A DNA stretch of 21,939 nucleotides from Clostridiales bacterium (GTDB taxonomy: Bacteria; Bacillota; Clostridia; Peptostreptococcales; T1SED10-28), in assembly GCA_007134725.1 (NCBI GenBank), contig SLKF01000270.1:1-21939 (forward strand), given 5' to 3'. The stretch's first letter is position 1, and every line of letters begins with the position of its first letter. The notes under the pieces are model-generated. The model worked only from the letters and a program-made list of their open reading frames with translations. It was not told the origin of the DNA and did no database searches. A program made the translations under genes and the position numbers. Positions 1-9,170 of this stretch are shown here, in pieces.

Positions 1-819
1 CAAAGCGCTTTTTCCTTTCGGATTTCCCAGGTCCCCTAAAAATATTTTCCCTTTTTGCAGTTCTTCTCTTCGTCCGAAAAAAATACTTTTTTCCTCCTGG
101 ACTTCACGGGTTTTCTTATACTGTTCTTTGTGTCGTATTTCTAAATAGATGCTTTGGGTTTTTTCGTCGGGTTCGATGCCCAGTTCTTCCAGCAAACATT
201 TCTGAAGCTTTTGATATACCTCTAAAGCCTTGGAACTGAGACCCAGGGCCTGATACACTTCCATCAGTTTTCGATAGCCCCGTTCATCAAATTCATCTTC
301 CCGGATCACTTTTTTACAGTCTTTTTCTCCTTCAATAAAGTTTCCGTTTTTTATGGCCCGGTCAATCTTTTCATAGGATTTTTCGATATAGAGATTTCGA
401 TAAAAACCCCGTTGCTGATCCACCCACTGGGCGAACCCTTCTTCCCCTTTAATGTAAAAGCCTTTGAGAAATTCCCCCCGGTATAAGCCTAATATTTCAT
501 CGGGATTATTTTGAACCGATTGGATATCACTTTCCATGGGCAGGTCGCTGTTGATCATCACTGTGGATTTTTTTGGCGAATGGATAATTTCCAAATCAAA
601 GGCTTTCCGGGTTTTGTACATGGCATTTCTGAGGTTTTTCTTGGCCACTTCTTCATTGCTTTCTCCCCAAAAAAGGCTTACCAGTTCTTCACGGGTTCCT
701 TGGTTTTGCACCAGCAAATAATAAAACAGGGCCTCTGCCTTCCGGTAAGGGAAATGTAGCTTTTCCCCATTTTTATAAACACCGGGAGTGCCAAACAGGT
801 ATACTGTAATTTTATCCAT
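1..819 (-). CDS. BTAD/SARP-type transcriptional regulator, N-terminal part (runs off the window)
   Basis: The open frame runs from ATG at 819 to the window edge without a stop, giving 273 residues and no C-terminus. Residues 1-95 look like the winged-helix DNA-binding part of SARP/OmpR-like activators (MDKITVYLFGTPGVYKNG, then EELVSLFWGES). Residues 100-245 look like the helical bacterial transcriptional activator domain (YRGEFLKGF, later ALEVYQKLQKCLLEELGIEP). The end, FFGRREELQKG, resembles the start of an ATPase module, as in large BTAD-ATPase-TPR regulators. A GGAGAGGGAG ribosome binding site lies about 8 bases before the ATG. The gene follows the pruA terminator and has its own promoter, so it is probably a separate unit. 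Its targets cannot be told; control of the neighbouring amino-acid genes is only a guess. Confidence 0.8.
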   Translation of the reverse strand, partial: MDKITVYLFGTPGVYKNGEKLHFPYRKAEALFYYLLVQNQGTREELVSLFWGESNEEVAKKNLRNAMYKTRKAFDLEIIHSPKKSTVMINSDLPMESDIQSVQNNPDEILGLYRGEFLKGFYIKGEEGFAQWVDQQRGFYRNLYIEKSYEKIDRAIKNGNFIEGEKDCKKVIREDEFDERGYRKLMEVYQALGLSSKALEVYQKLQKCLLEELGIEPDEKTQSIYLEIRHKEQYKKTREVQEEKSIFFGRREELQKGKIFLGDLGNPKGKSAL

Positions 820-928
820 AAAATCCACTCCCTCTCCAGGCTTTTTCCTTCAACATAATTTTTCAGTCCGAAACTTCTCTATTGATTCTTTATTCATCAT
901 TTATTCCTAATTATAGCATTCTTCTATC

Positions 929-957
929 ATTATATCTTATTCTATTTCCTCCGTAAA
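929..957 (-). promoter_or_regulatory. Candidate promoter for the BTAD regulator
   Basis: On the minus strand a -35-like TTTACG (952-957) stands 17 bases before TATAAT (929-934). A second TATAAT with an extended TGC lies at 910-915 and could serve instead. The element begins right after the pruA terminator. Confidence 0.45.
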
Positions 958-990
958 ACAAAAAAGTCGGAGTAGAAAATCTACTCCGAC
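957..990 (-). terminator. Rho-independent terminator after pruA
   Basis: A perfect 10-bp stem (966-975 with 981-990, loop of 5) is followed on the minus strand by a run of T (957-965, one interruption). It ends the fhs-hutU-ftcD-hutI-pruA transcript. Confidence 0.9.
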
Positions 991-1046
991 TAAATATTGA
1001 ATTTATTAGGCTTTGGTTCTTCAAGTCTATTTTTTTGCCTGATGAT

Positions 1047-2678
1047 TTACTCCGCTTCCATAAAGGGGTAACGATAATCCGTCGAGGCTATATAGGTCTC
1101 TTTTATTACTCTTGGAGACATCCACCGATGCATATTCATCTTACTTCCTGCTTTATCATTGGTTCCCGATCCTCTTGCCCCCCCAAAGGGTTGTTGGTTT
1201 ACAACGGAGCCTGTTGGTTTATCATTAATATAAAAGTTTCCCGCAGCTTGTTGCAAAACCTTCTGGGCTTGAATAACAGCCTTCTGGTCCCTGGCAAAAA
1301 TACTCCCGGTAAGAGCATAGGGTGTAGCTTCATCACACTCCCGAAGAATTTCCTCGAATTTCTCATCTTCATATACATAAATGGTAATCACCGGACCAAA
1401 TATTTCTTCCACCATGGTTTTAAATCGGGGATTGGTGGTTTCAATAATCGTGGGATCCACGAAGAATCCCTTGGAATCATCGTAAGTTCCACCTTGAAGA
1501 ATCTCCGCTTCTTCGGATTTTTTCGCGTAATCAATATAGGATACAATTCTATCGAAGGCTTCCCGGTCTATAACAGGATTGATAAAGTTTCGAAAATCTT
1601 CCGTGGATCCGACCTTCAGTTCCTTCGTCAAAGCGATAAATCCCTCTTTAATTTCACCCCATAAACTCTTTGGAATATAGGCTCTTGAAGCGGCGGAACA
1701 CTTTTGTCCCTGATATTCAAAGGCTCCTCGAACTAAGGCGGTGGGTATGGGCTTAATATCTGCTGAGGGATGAACCACAACAAAGTCCTTTCCTCCGGTT
1801 TCCCCGACGATCCGGGGATAGTTTCGATACCCGGAAATATTATTCCCGATGGTCTCCCACATGTATCGGAAGGTATTCGTAGAACCGGTAAAATGAATCC
1901 CTGCTAAATCCTTATGGGGTAAGATTTTCTCTCCGATTTCTGATCCCGATCCCGGCAAAAAGTTGATAACCCCCTTGGGCAGTCCCGCTTCTTCCAGTAT
2001 TTTCATAAACAGATACGCGGAATACACCGCTGATGAAGCCGGTTTCCATATTACGGTATTTCCTGCCATAGCCGGTGCCGTTGGTAGGTTCCCGGCGATG
2101 GCCGTAAAGTTAAAAGGGGTTACGGCAAATACAAAACCGTCTAAGGGTCGATATTCCATACGATTCAAAGTGTTATCCGGGGAATCGGGCTGTTCTTTCA
2201 TAATCTCCGACATAAAATACACATTAAATCGTAAAAAGTCAGCCAGTTCGCAAGAAGCATCGATTTCCGCTTGATGAATATTTTTCCCCTGACCCAGCAT
2301 GGTAGCCGCGTTCATCGTTGCCCGATAAGGCCCTGCCACTAAATCCGCTGCCTTTAAAAAAATAGCCGCCCGCTCTTCCCAAGGCATCTGTCCCCATGGA
2401 TCTTTTGCTTCCAAGGACGCTTCAATCGCTTTTTCGATTTCCTCCGATCCGGCTTGATGATATTTTGCCAACAGAAGATCATGGTCTTCTGGCGAAGTTC
2501 TCTTCTTCACATTACCGGTTTTGATTTCTTCTCCCCCAATGATTAAAGGGATTTCTATAGCTTCCTTTTTCAGTTCCCGGAGTTTTTCCTTAACTTCTTT
2601 TTTTTCCTGACTTCCTTCCCGATAGGTTAAAACCGGTTCGTTTTCGGGTTTTTCAATTATAAAATTGGCATTAGCCAT
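1047..2678 (-). CDS. pruA: L-glutamate gamma-semialdehyde (1-pyrroline-5-carboxylate) dehydrogenase
   Basis: This NAD-dependent aldehyde dehydrogenase oxidises glutamate semialdehyde/P5C, from proline, ornithine or arginine, to glutamate. The 543-residue length and the N-terminus (IIEKPENEPVLTYREGS) fit the long class of P5C dehydrogenases. Visible motifs are FTGSTNTFRYMW near 263, the ETGGKD glutamate motif near 293, and GQKCSAASRAY with the catalytic Cys near 327. The C-terminus keeps the family ending, with RWMSPR and STDYRYPFMEAE. I chose the ATG at 2678 because AAGGAGG lies 9 bases before it; an in-frame TTG at 2687 directly abuts that site and is less likely. It is the last gene of the hut cluster, 78 bases after hutI, with no clear promoter between, so both routes deliver glutamate from one transcript. 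Often named rocA in Bacillus. Confidence 0.93.
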   Translation of the reverse strand: MANANFIIEKPENEPVLTYREGSQEKKEVKEKLRELKKEAIEIPLIIGGEEIKTGNVKKRTSPEDHDLLLAKYHQAGSEEIEKAIEASLEAKDPWGQMPWEERAAIFLKAADLVAGPYRATMNAATMLGQGKNIHQAEIDASCELADFLRFNVYFMSEIMKEQPDSPDNTLNRMEYRPLDGFVFAVTPFNFTAIAGNLPTAPAMAGNTVIWKPASSAVYSAYLFMKILEEAGLPKGVINFLPGSGSEIGEKILPHKDLAGIHFTGSTNTFRYMWETIGNNISGYRNYPRIVGETGGKDFVVVHPSADIKPIPTALVRGAFEYQGQKCSAASRAYIPKSLWGEIKEGFIALTKELKVGSTEDFRNFINPVIDREAFDRIVSYIDYAKKSEEAEILQGGTYDDSKGFFVDPTIIETTNPRFKTMVEEIFGPVITIYVYEDEKFEEILRECDEATPYALTGSIFARDQKAVIQAQKVLQQAAGNFYINDKPTGSVVNQQPFGGARGSGTNDKAGSKMNMHRWMSPRVIKETYIASTDYRYPFMEAE

Positions 2679-2756
2679 AGCTAACAACCTCCTTGTAATT
2701 CTTGTGGTTTTTCTTTCATTACGTTGTTTACCCTAATAATTCTTAGTTCAAACCTT

Positions 2757-4034
2757 TTATCGATAAACACAAGGGCTTCCTTCGTTATCGTAAACCAGTT
2801 TTCCCCCTTTAATCACTTTCTCCACGGTACTTACCCCAATATGATAGGGAATAAATTTATAGGATTCAAACTCCAGTAAAATCATATCCGCTTTCTTTCC
2901 TACATCAATACTGCCGATGGAATCCGCACGGTCAAGGGCTGCTGCACCGTTAATCGTCAGGGCGGTAATGGCTTCCTCTGTGGAAATATTCATATACAGG
3001 GTTGCCAGGGAAAATATCATCGGAATGGACTCGGAAAAACAACTGCCCGGATTTAAATCCGTGGCCAGGGCTACTGCGGAACCCCGGTCGATCATCTCCC
3101 GGGCTCTTGCATATTTTTCCTTAAGGCTAAAGGCGGTTCCCGGAAGGATGGTGGCCACCACCCCTTTTTTCGCCATCTGATCAATGCCTTCATCGGAAGC
3201 TTGCAGTAAATGATCCGCGGAGGTTGCTTCCAATTCCGCTGCAAGTTCCGCTCCTCCTAAGGGGACAATTTCATCCGCATGAAGCTTTACTTTCAGCCCC
3301 ATTTCTTTGGCCTTGCTTAACAGCCGTCGGGACTGTTCGATACTAAATACATTTTTCTCGCAGAAGACATCACAAAACTCGGCGAGTTTTCGCTCAACCA
3401 CTACAGGCAGGACGTCTTTAATGATCTCCTCGATCATTTCGTCCTCCCGTCCTTTATATTCCTTCGGTACCGCATGAGCCCCCAGGTAAGTTTTTACCAC
3501 TTCGATGGGATGGTCCCGATCCGTATCCTGCATCACTTCCAGCTGTTTGATTTCCGTATCGAAATCCAGTCCGTAACCGCTTTTGCCCTCTACGGTGGTC
3601 ACCCCGAAGGATAACATGGAGTCCAGTCTCTTCATCCCATCCCGGTAAAGTTCTTCCTTGGATGCGGCTTTGGTTTGGCGAACACTGCTTAGAATTCCGC
3701 CGCCCCGGTTCATGATGTCCATGTAGTCATCTCCCCGAAGTCTCCAGGAAAATTCCTCCGCACGATAACCTCCCCAGATATAGTGGGTATGGGAGTCTAC
3801 AAATCCCGGTAAAAGGGCTTTCCCTTTGGCATCCACTACCTCATAAAGATCCTGGTTATAATCTTTTAAAATTTCTTTTTGGGGTCCCACAGCTTTAATA
3901 ATGCCGTTTTCCACAACTACTGCGCCATTTTCAATAACCCCAAGCTCCGACATTTCCTTACCTTTTTTTGCTGTGAAGCCGCTGCATGTTACAATTTCCG
4001 ATGGGTTTATAATAATCATATTTCCGTTCTTCAT
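2757..4034 (-). CDS. hutI: Imidazolonepropionase
   Basis: This cytosolic amidohydrolase opens 4-imidazolone-5-propionate to N-formimino-L-glutamate, the third step of histidine degradation. Metal-binding motifs in order are DSHTHYIWGG (HxH at 82-84), LGAHAVP (His 187), LHADE (His 252) and ATDLNPGS (Asp 326). The substrate-side motif EGKSGYGLD is near 150. The length of 425 is normal. I chose the ATG at 4034: the sequence AAAGGAG, 11 bases upstream, lies inside the codons that follow an earlier ATG at 4055, and that earlier ATG has no ribosome binding site of its own. It sits between ftcD and pruA. The gap to ftcD is about 200 bases and holds a perfect 16-bp hairpin, so its expression may be set separately from the upstream genes. 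Confidence 0.95.
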   Translation of the reverse strand: MKNGNMIIINPSEIVTCSGFTAKKGKEMSELGVIENGAVVVENGIIKAVGPQKEILKDYNQDLYEVVDAKGKALLPGFVDSHTHYIWGGYRAEEFSWRLRGDDYMDIMNRGGGILSSVRQTKAASKEELYRDGMKRLDSMLSFGVTTVEGKSGYGLDFDTEIKQLEVMQDTDRDHPIEVVKTYLGAHAVPKEYKGREDEMIEEIIKDVLPVVVERKLAEFCDVFCEKNVFSIEQSRRLLSKAKEMGLKVKLHADEIVPLGGAELAAELEATSADHLLQASDEGIDQMAKKGVVATILPGTAFSLKEKYARAREMIDRGSAVALATDLNPGSCFSESIPMIFSLATLYMNISTEEAITALTINGAAALDRADSIGSIDVGKKADMILLEFESYKFIPYHIGVSTVEKVIKGGKLVYDNEGSPCVYR

Positions 4035-4101
4035 TGATTGATTTGCTCCTTTCATTGTCTATTGTATTGATTTTACATTTATTTTACCTGATGTTTTAAA
4101 G

Positions 4102-4136
4102 CAATAGCATAAGTACCTCCGGTACTTATGCTATTG
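4102..4136 (-). other. Perfect 16-bp intergenic hairpin without U-tract (ftcD-hutI gap)
   Basis: Positions 4102-4117 pair perfectly with 4121-4136 around a 3-base loop. On the transcribed minus strand the sequence after the stem is CTTTAAAACATCAGG, which is not a proper U-tract. It could be a weak terminator, an RNase processing or stability element, or a pause site. A smaller 6-bp hairpin (4221-4236) lies just after the ftcD stop. Confidence 0.6.
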
Positions 4137-4241
4137 AGATCCATAAGAGATCTTTCCTATTCCGTTTTATAATATACCCTGTTTTCCAGGCTTTTATTCA
4201 TATCCTTTACACAAACCTTAAGGGAATATTTTCCCTCCTGT

Positions 4242-5138
4242 TTACTCCATAATCCGTTGTTCTAGAATCTGATCCATGGAGAAGTCTTCCACTCCCAGAT
4301 AATAAACTGCAGTATCGATTAATGCCTCCATGGGTAACAATCCGATAATCTCGGAACCAACCACATTAACACCATATCTTTTGGCTTCAATTTTAATTAA
4401 TTCAAATACCCGATATAAAGCGGTTTTGGTAAAGTCTGTCATATTCATGGAAACCTGTACAATTCCACGGTCTTTCAGTTCAATCCCAATTCCTTTGCAG
4501 TATCGAAATCCTCCACTTAAATGCCGTACATTTTTAGCAATTTGATTGGCAAATTCAATATTATCCGTATCAAGATTTACATTAAAGGCTACCAAAGGCA
4601 TTCTTGCTCCCACGGCAGTAACTCCTGCGGTAGGATGGATTTTTTTACCTCCGAAATCCGGTTCCCAGTCCTCTTCCTTAACTTTTTCCTCCATTGCCTC
4701 AAACTGGCCTTTTCTTACCTTGGCCAAATTCTGTCTATGGGTGGCTGAAGCGGATTTTTCATAAAGAAAGATGGGTAAATCATATTTTTCATTTACCGCC
4801 TTGGCCACTTCCTTGGAAAGTTCAATGGCTTCATCCATGGTAACATTTTTGATGGGAATAAAAGGAACCACATCCGTGGCGCCCATTCTTGGGTGCTGCC
4901 CTTCATGCTTGGTCATGTCAATTTCTTTTATCGCCACCCCGATGGCTTCGATCACTGCTTCTTTTAAAGGATCCGGTTCTCCAACCAAGGTTACCACGGT
5001 TCGGTTATGATCTTCGTCGGAACTGTAATTTAACAGTTTCACCCCTTTTTTCCCTCGAAAGGGTTCCACAATTCGATCAATTTTTTTCGGGTCTCTTCCT
5101 TCACTGAAATTCGGTACACACTGTACAATCTTGTTCAT
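4242..5138 (-). CDS. ftcD: Glutamate formimidoyltransferase (no cyclodeaminase domain)
   Basis: The enzyme moves the formimino group of N-formiminoglutamate to tetrahydrofolate, releasing glutamate. The N-terminus (MNKIVQCVPNFSEGRD) and the motif EGQHPRMGATDVVPFIP are diagnostic; His 82 in that motif matches the family's catalytic histidine. Further family motifs are SASATHRQNLAKVRKGQFE, GGKKIHPTAGVTAVGAR and VSMNMTDFTKT. At 298 residues it has only the transferase part; the C-terminal cyclodeaminase domain of the mammalian bifunctional enzyme is absent, as usual in Clostridia, so a separate FchA-type protein is needed. I preferred the second ATG (5138): AAAGGAG is 9 bases before it but only 3 bases before the ATG at 5144. 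It lies between hutU and hutI, with hairpins in both gaps. Confidence 0.95.
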   Translation of the reverse strand: MNKIVQCVPNFSEGRDPKKIDRIVEPFRGKKGVKLLNYSSDEDHNRTVVTLVGEPDPLKEAVIEAIGVAIKEIDMTKHEGQHPRMGATDVVPFIPIKNVTMDEAIELSKEVAKAVNEKYDLPIFLYEKSASATHRQNLAKVRKGQFEAMEEKVKEEDWEPDFGGKKIHPTAGVTAVGARMPLVAFNVNLDTDNIEFANQIAKNVRHLSGGFRYCKGIGIELKDRGIVQVSMNMTDFTKTALYRVFELIKIEAKRYGVNVVGSEIIGLLPMEALIDTAVYYLGVEDFSMDQILEQRIME

Positions 5139-5198
5139 TGTCATAATCTCCTTTCGTCTAAAATACTTTTAAATCGGTTATTTTTTTCACGAGCAATC

Positions 5199-5234
5199 AG
5201 CCTTATCCGAGAGGTTTTTCTCTTGGATAAGGCT
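5199..5234 (-). other. 15-bp intergenic hairpin without U-tract (hutU-ftcD gap)
   Basis: Positions 5199-5213 pair with 5220-5234 (one G-T pair, 6-base loop). On the minus strand the stem is followed by GATTGCTCGTGAAAAAAAT, so there is no U-tract. It is more likely an mRNA stability or processing element, or a partial attenuator, than a full terminator. Confidence 0.6.
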
Positions 5235-5242
5235 ATAGTGTT

Positions 5243-7279
5243 TTATTTCTTATTTTTTTCAAAAGCTTGGGCGACTAAATCTTCGACCAATCCTTCTTTG
5301 GGGATATAGGGAATGGTAATATGATCCGCTCCCGTATTTTCTTTATTGTATTCGATACTGGTACTGATGGAGTTTTCGTTTCTGGCCCAGGCTCGTCGTG
5401 CTACGCCGCCCATAACATCCCAAGGCATGGCGGTACTTAAAATATCATCCACTCTTCGGCTTCCGTCGAGAACCATTCCGAATCCTCCGTTAATGGATTT
5501 CCCGATTCCCACACCTCCGCCGTTATGAAGGGCAACCAAACTCATGCCTCTGGCCGCATTCCCCGCAAAGCACTGGGTAGCCATATCCGCCATAACATTA
5601 CTGCCGTCTTTGATGTTGGCGGTTTCTCTAAAGGGTGAGTCCGTACCACTAACGTCGTGGTGATCCCGTCCAAGCATGATCGGGCCTACTTCTCCTTTTC
5701 GTACCATTTCATTAAACTTGAGGGCTATTTTCGTTCGTCCCATGGCATCCTGATAAAGAATCCTCGCCTGAGTACCCACAACCAGTTGGTTCTTCTCCGC
5801 ATCCCGAATCCAAACGTAGTTATCCCGGTCCTGTCCCCGTCGATCAGGGTCTATGCAGTCCATGGCCGCTTTATCGGTCTTTTGAAGGTCCTTGTGCTCC
5901 CCGCTGAGGCATACCCATCGAAAGGGTCCATAGCCATAATCAAAGAGCTCCGGCCCCATAATATCCTCCACATAGGAGGGGAAGATGAAACCGTCCTTAT
6001 CATCAATCTTATTCTTGGAAATTTCTTTTACCCCCGCATCGTATACGGCTTTCATAAAAGAGTTTCCGTAATCGAAGAAATAAGTTCCCCGTTCATCCAG
6101 GGTTTTTATTAATTCAAAGTGTTTTTTCAGGGTGTCATCCACCATCTCTTTAAACTTCTCCCGATCGGTTTGCAGCAGTTCCGTTCGCTCTTCAAAGCTC
6201 AGCCCCTGAGGACAATAGCCTCCGTCATAAGCCGCATGACAGGAAGTCTGGTCCGACAACAGCTCGATCTTTTCATGGTTTTCCACCGCATACTCCAATA
6301 AATCCACGATATTTCCATGATAGGCAATGGAAATGGGCTCTCTTTTTTCCATATATTCCTTTGCTGTGTCAAATACCTCTTTTAGGTCACTGGAAATTTT
6401 ACTGACCCAACCCTGGTCATATCGGGTTTTAATACGGGAGTAGTCAACTTCCGCCACAATACCCACCCCATTGGCGATTTCTATAGCCTTCGGTTGAGCA
6501 CCACTCATTCCTCCAAGACCGGAGGAAACGAAGAGATGCCCTCGAAGATCCTGATCATCAGGGATCCCAAGTTTTTTCCGTCCTGCGTTCACAATGGTAT
6601 TAAAGGTCCCGTGGACAATCCCCTGAGGACCGATATACATCCATCCTCCGGCGGTCATTTGTCCGTAATTTGCCACTCCCATTTGCTCTGCGATATCCTG
6701 ATCATTGGTATTATCAAACATTCCGATCATCAGAGAATTGGTAATGATCACTCGTGGGGCTCTGGGGTGGGACTTAAATAGTCCGAGTGGATGACCGGAT
6801 TCCACCACTAAGGTCTGGTCCTCCGTTAATTCTTCCAAATATTTTTTGAGCAGTTGATACTGCATCCAGTTTTGGCAAACCCGACCGGTCTCTCCGTAGG
6901 TTACCAGTTCATAAGGGTATAAGGCGATGTCAAAGTCCAAATTGTTATCAATCATTACCTGCATGGCTTTTCCATCAAGACAATTTCCTTTATACTCTTG
7001 CACCGGTTTCCCTTTTATTTCTCCTTCCGGCCGGAATCGATATCCATATATTCTGCCTTTTGTCATTAGCTCCTCAAGAAACTCCGGTGCTAAGGTATCG
7101 TGGAGGGATTCCGGAACATAACGAAGGGCATTTTTCAAGGCCACCTCGGTTTGATCCTTGGATAATTTAAAACCACGATTGGGAGCTCGCCGGATCCCCT
7201 CTTGAAAATTCGGGGGCTTGGGTAATTCGTCATCCAACTTAATGGTCATTGCCTGAGATACATCAAAGTTACTACTCAT
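5243..7279 (-). CDS. hutU: Urocanate hydratase (urocanase)
   Basis: Urocanase uses tightly bound NAD+ as an electrophile to hydrate urocanate to imidazolonepropionate, the second step of histidine breakdown. The NAD-binding motif SSGLGGMSGAQPKA is near 252-265, and YGPFRWVCLSG near 450-460 carries a conserved-region cysteine (457). The closing region has GGGVGIGKSINGGFGMVLDG. At 678 residues it belongs to the longer urocanase form rather than the roughly 555-residue Pseudomonas/Bacillus type. An AGGAAGGAG site lies 9 bases before the ATG. The gene starts only 16 bases after the fhs stop, so the two are surely co-transcribed. Confidence 0.96.
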   Translation of the reverse strand: MSSNFDVSQAMTIKLDDELPKPPNFQEGIRRAPNRGFKLSKDQTEVALKNALRYVPESLHDTLAPEFLEELMTKGRIYGYRFRPEGEIKGKPVQEYKGNCLDGKAMQVMIDNNLDFDIALYPYELVTYGETGRVCQNWMQYQLLKKYLEELTEDQTLVVESGHPLGLFKSHPRAPRVIITNSLMIGMFDNTNDQDIAEQMGVANYGQMTAGGWMYIGPQGIVHGTFNTIVNAGRKKLGIPDDQDLRGHLFVSSGLGGMSGAQPKAIEIANGVGIVAEVDYSRIKTRYDQGWVSKISSDLKEVFDTAKEYMEKREPISIAYHGNIVDLLEYAVENHEKIELLSDQTSCHAAYDGGYCPQGLSFEERTELLQTDREKFKEMVDDTLKKHFELIKTLDERGTYFFDYGNSFMKAVYDAGVKEISKNKIDDKDGFIFPSYVEDIMGPELFDYGYGPFRWVCLSGEHKDLQKTDKAAMDCIDPDRRGQDRDNYVWIRDAEKNQLVVGTQARILYQDAMGRTKIALKFNEMVRKGEVGPIMLGRDHHDVSGTDSPFRETANIKDGSNVMADMATQCFAGNAARGMSLVALHNGGGVGIGKSINGGFGMVLDGSRRVDDILSTAMPWDVMGGVARRAWARNENSISTSIEYNKENTGADHITIPYIPKEGLVEDLVAQAFEKNKK

Positions 7280-7295
7280 CTAAAACCGCTCCTTC

Positions 7296-8966
7296 CTAAA
7301 ATAATCCAATAATGGTTCCTTCTTCATCAATATCCATTTTTTCCGCAGAGGGTACTTTAGGAAGTCCCGGCATGGTCATAACATCACCGGTTAAGCAAAC
7401 GATAAAACCTGCACCTGCAGATACATTTACTTCCCGCACCGTAACGTCAAATCCTGTGGGTGCTCCCAGCAAGGTTGGATCATCAGATAAAGAGTACTGA
7501 GTCTTTGCCATACAAATCGGAAGTTTATCCAGTCCGATTTCTTCAAGCTTTTGAATCTGCTTTTTCGCTTTTCCTGTAAAGATGACCTGATCTCCACCAT
7601 AAATTTCCTTAACAATGGTTTCAACTTTTTCCGGAATAGATTTTTCGATATCGTATAAGGGTTTGTAGTTTGCTTCCCCTTTTTCAACAATGCTTACGAC
7701 TTTTTCAGCCAGTTCAATTCCGCCTTCTCCACCTTGGGTGAACACTTCGGATAAAGCCACTTCCACACCCAGCTCTTCGCATAGAACCCGTATGGCATTA
7801 ATTTCTGCTTCGGTGTCTGTGGGGAATTTGTTTATGGCTACTACTGCGGGTAGACCGAACTTTCGAATGTTTTCCACTTGCTTTTTCAGATTCACAAATC
7901 CGGCTTTCAATGCTTCTACATTTTCTTCCTGTAGATCCTTTTTATCCACGCCTCCGTGCATCTTCAGTGCTCGAATCGTACCAACGATTACTACGGCATC
8001 AGGATTCAATCCACCGTATCGACATTTGATGTCCAGGAATTTCTCTGCTCCAAGATCCGCACCGAATCCGGCTTCCGTTACTGCATAATCCCCAAGCTTA
8101 AGGGCCATTTTGGTTGCCATAATACTGTTGCAGCCATGGGCAATATTGGCAAAAGGTCCACCATGGATAAATGCCGGGGTGTTTTCTAAGGTTTGTACCA
8201 GGTTCGGCTTAATGGCATCCTTTAATAGTAATGCTAAGGATCCCTGAATATTCAATTCTTTTGCCAGAACCGGCTTGTTCTTTCTTGTGTAAGCGACAAC
8301 AATGTTTCCCAGTCGTTCTTTAAGATCCGCCAGGCTATTGGACAGACATAGAGTTGCCATAATTTCCGATGCAACGGAGATCATGAAACTGTCCTGTCGG
8401 GTAAAGCCGTTTCCTTTTGGTCCAAGACCCACCGTAACTTCCCGTAGGGCACGATCGTTCATATCCATAACCCGTTTCCAGACAATTTGTCGCATATCAA
8501 TATCTAAAGTGTTTCCGTGATGGATGTGGTTGTCAATGGCTGCAGATAACAAGTTGTTTGCTGTGGTAATGGCATGCATGTCTCCGGTAAAATGAAGGTT
8601 AATATCTTCCATGGGAACAACTTGAGCGTATCCTCCACCGGCGGCTCCACCTTTTACTCCGAAAACCGGTCCTAGAGAAGGCTCTCGAAGAGCAATAGCG
8701 GCTTTCTTACCGATTTTATTCAGGGCCTGCCCTAATCCTACCGTAGTTGTGGATTTTCCTTCTCCTGCAGGGGTAGGGGTGATGGCTGTTACCAGAATCA
8801 ATTTTCCGTATTCTTCTTTTTCCAATCGGTCAAACAAATCAAGAGATACTTTGGCTTTATAATGGCCGTACATCTCCAGCTCGTCACTGTTGATTCCTGC
8901 CTCCTCCGCGATCTCAGAAATATACTTCATTTTTGCCTGTTGTGCAATTTGAATATCAGTTAACAT
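7296..8966 (-). CDS. fhs: Formate-tetrahydrofolate ligase (10-formyl-THF synthetase)
   Basis: This cytosolic enzyme interconverts formate + ATP + THF with 10-formyl-THF + ADP + phosphate. The P-loop-like motif [11 protein letters not shown] lies at 63-73, followed by family segments [38 protein letters not shown] and the C-terminal [16 protein letters not shown]. The 556-residue length is standard. An AAAGGA site lies 9 bases before the ATG, and a promoter with TTGACG and TATTAT lies upstream. As first gene of the hut operon, it probably runs in the ATP-forming direction: the C1 unit from formiminoglutamate becomes 10-formyl-THF and is released as formate. It would also serve the Wood-Ljungdahl methyl branch or purine synthesis; the window cannot show which dominates. 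Confidence 0.97.
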   Translation of the reverse strand: MLTDIQIAQQAKMKYISEIAEEAGINSDELEMYGHYKAKVSLDLFDRLEKEEYGKLILVTAITPTPAGEGKSTTTVGLGQALNKIGKKAAIALREPSLGPVFGVKGGAAGGGYAQVVPMEDINLHFTGDMHAITTANNLLSAAIDNHIHHGNTLDIDMRQIVWKRVMDMNDRALREVTVGLGPKGNGFTRQDSFMISVASEIMATLCLSNSLADLKERLGNIVVAYTRKNKPVLAKELNIQGSLALLLKDAIKPNLVQTLENTPAFIHGGPFANIAHGCNSIMATKMALKLGDYAVTEAGFGADLGAEKFLDIKCRYGGLNPDAVVIVGTIRALKMHGGVDKKDLQEENVEALKAGFVNLKKQVENIRKFGLPAVVAINKFPTDTEAEINAIRVLCEELGVEVALSEVFTQGGEGGIELAEKVVSIVEKGEANYKPLYDIEKSIPEKVETIVKEIYGGDQVIFTGKAKKQIQKLEEIGLDKLPICMAKTQYSLSDDPTLLGAPTGFDVTVREVNVSAGAGFIVCLTGDVMTMPGLPKVPSAEKMDIDEEGTIIGLF

Positions 8967-8991
8967 TTTATCTCATCCTTTCTTTATTGTG

Positions 8992-9020
8992 ATAATATTA
9001 TGATATCTTTTCACCGTCAA
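8992..9020 (-). promoter_or_regulatory. Promoter of the fhs-hut operon
   Basis: On the minus strand TTGACG (9015-9020) is followed after exactly 17 bases by TATTAT (8992-8997). This is the best -35/-10 pair in the window. It lies between the whiA terminator and fhs, 26 bases before the start codon. No operator was recognised. Confidence 0.65.
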
Positions 9021-9029
9021 TTTTACGTC

Positions 9030-9067
9030 AAAAAAACACACCGGGTTTCTTTTTTTTCAGTGTGTTT
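9030..9067 (-). terminator. Terminator after whiA
   Basis: An 8-bp stem (9034-9041 with 9060-9067) with an A-rich 18-base loop is followed on the minus strand by an unbroken T run. The long loop makes it weaker than the other terminators here. Confidence 0.6.
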
Positions 9068-9170
9068 CAATAATAGACTTTGATAATTATTTCATTATGT
9101 CTTTTTATTCGACCCGGAAGATCCTATTCTTTAATTTCTTAGGTTTCCTTTTGTATCATTGAATAAAAAC

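Noticed and set aside
1035..1664. Plus-strand open frame of 209 residues
   Set aside because: It is the shadow of pruA on the other strand; its translation is low in family features and it has no ribosome binding site.
4096..4110. Four-codon mini-ORF (ATG to TAA) preceded by GGAGG inside the ftcD-hutI hairpin
   Set aside because: Such short matches arise by chance in AT-rich gaps, and its site is buried in a perfect stem; recorded only as a curiosity.
7427..7690. Minus-strand 87-residue frame inside fhs
   Set aside because: It is a shifted-frame shadow of fhs, rich in Lys and Arg, with no motif.
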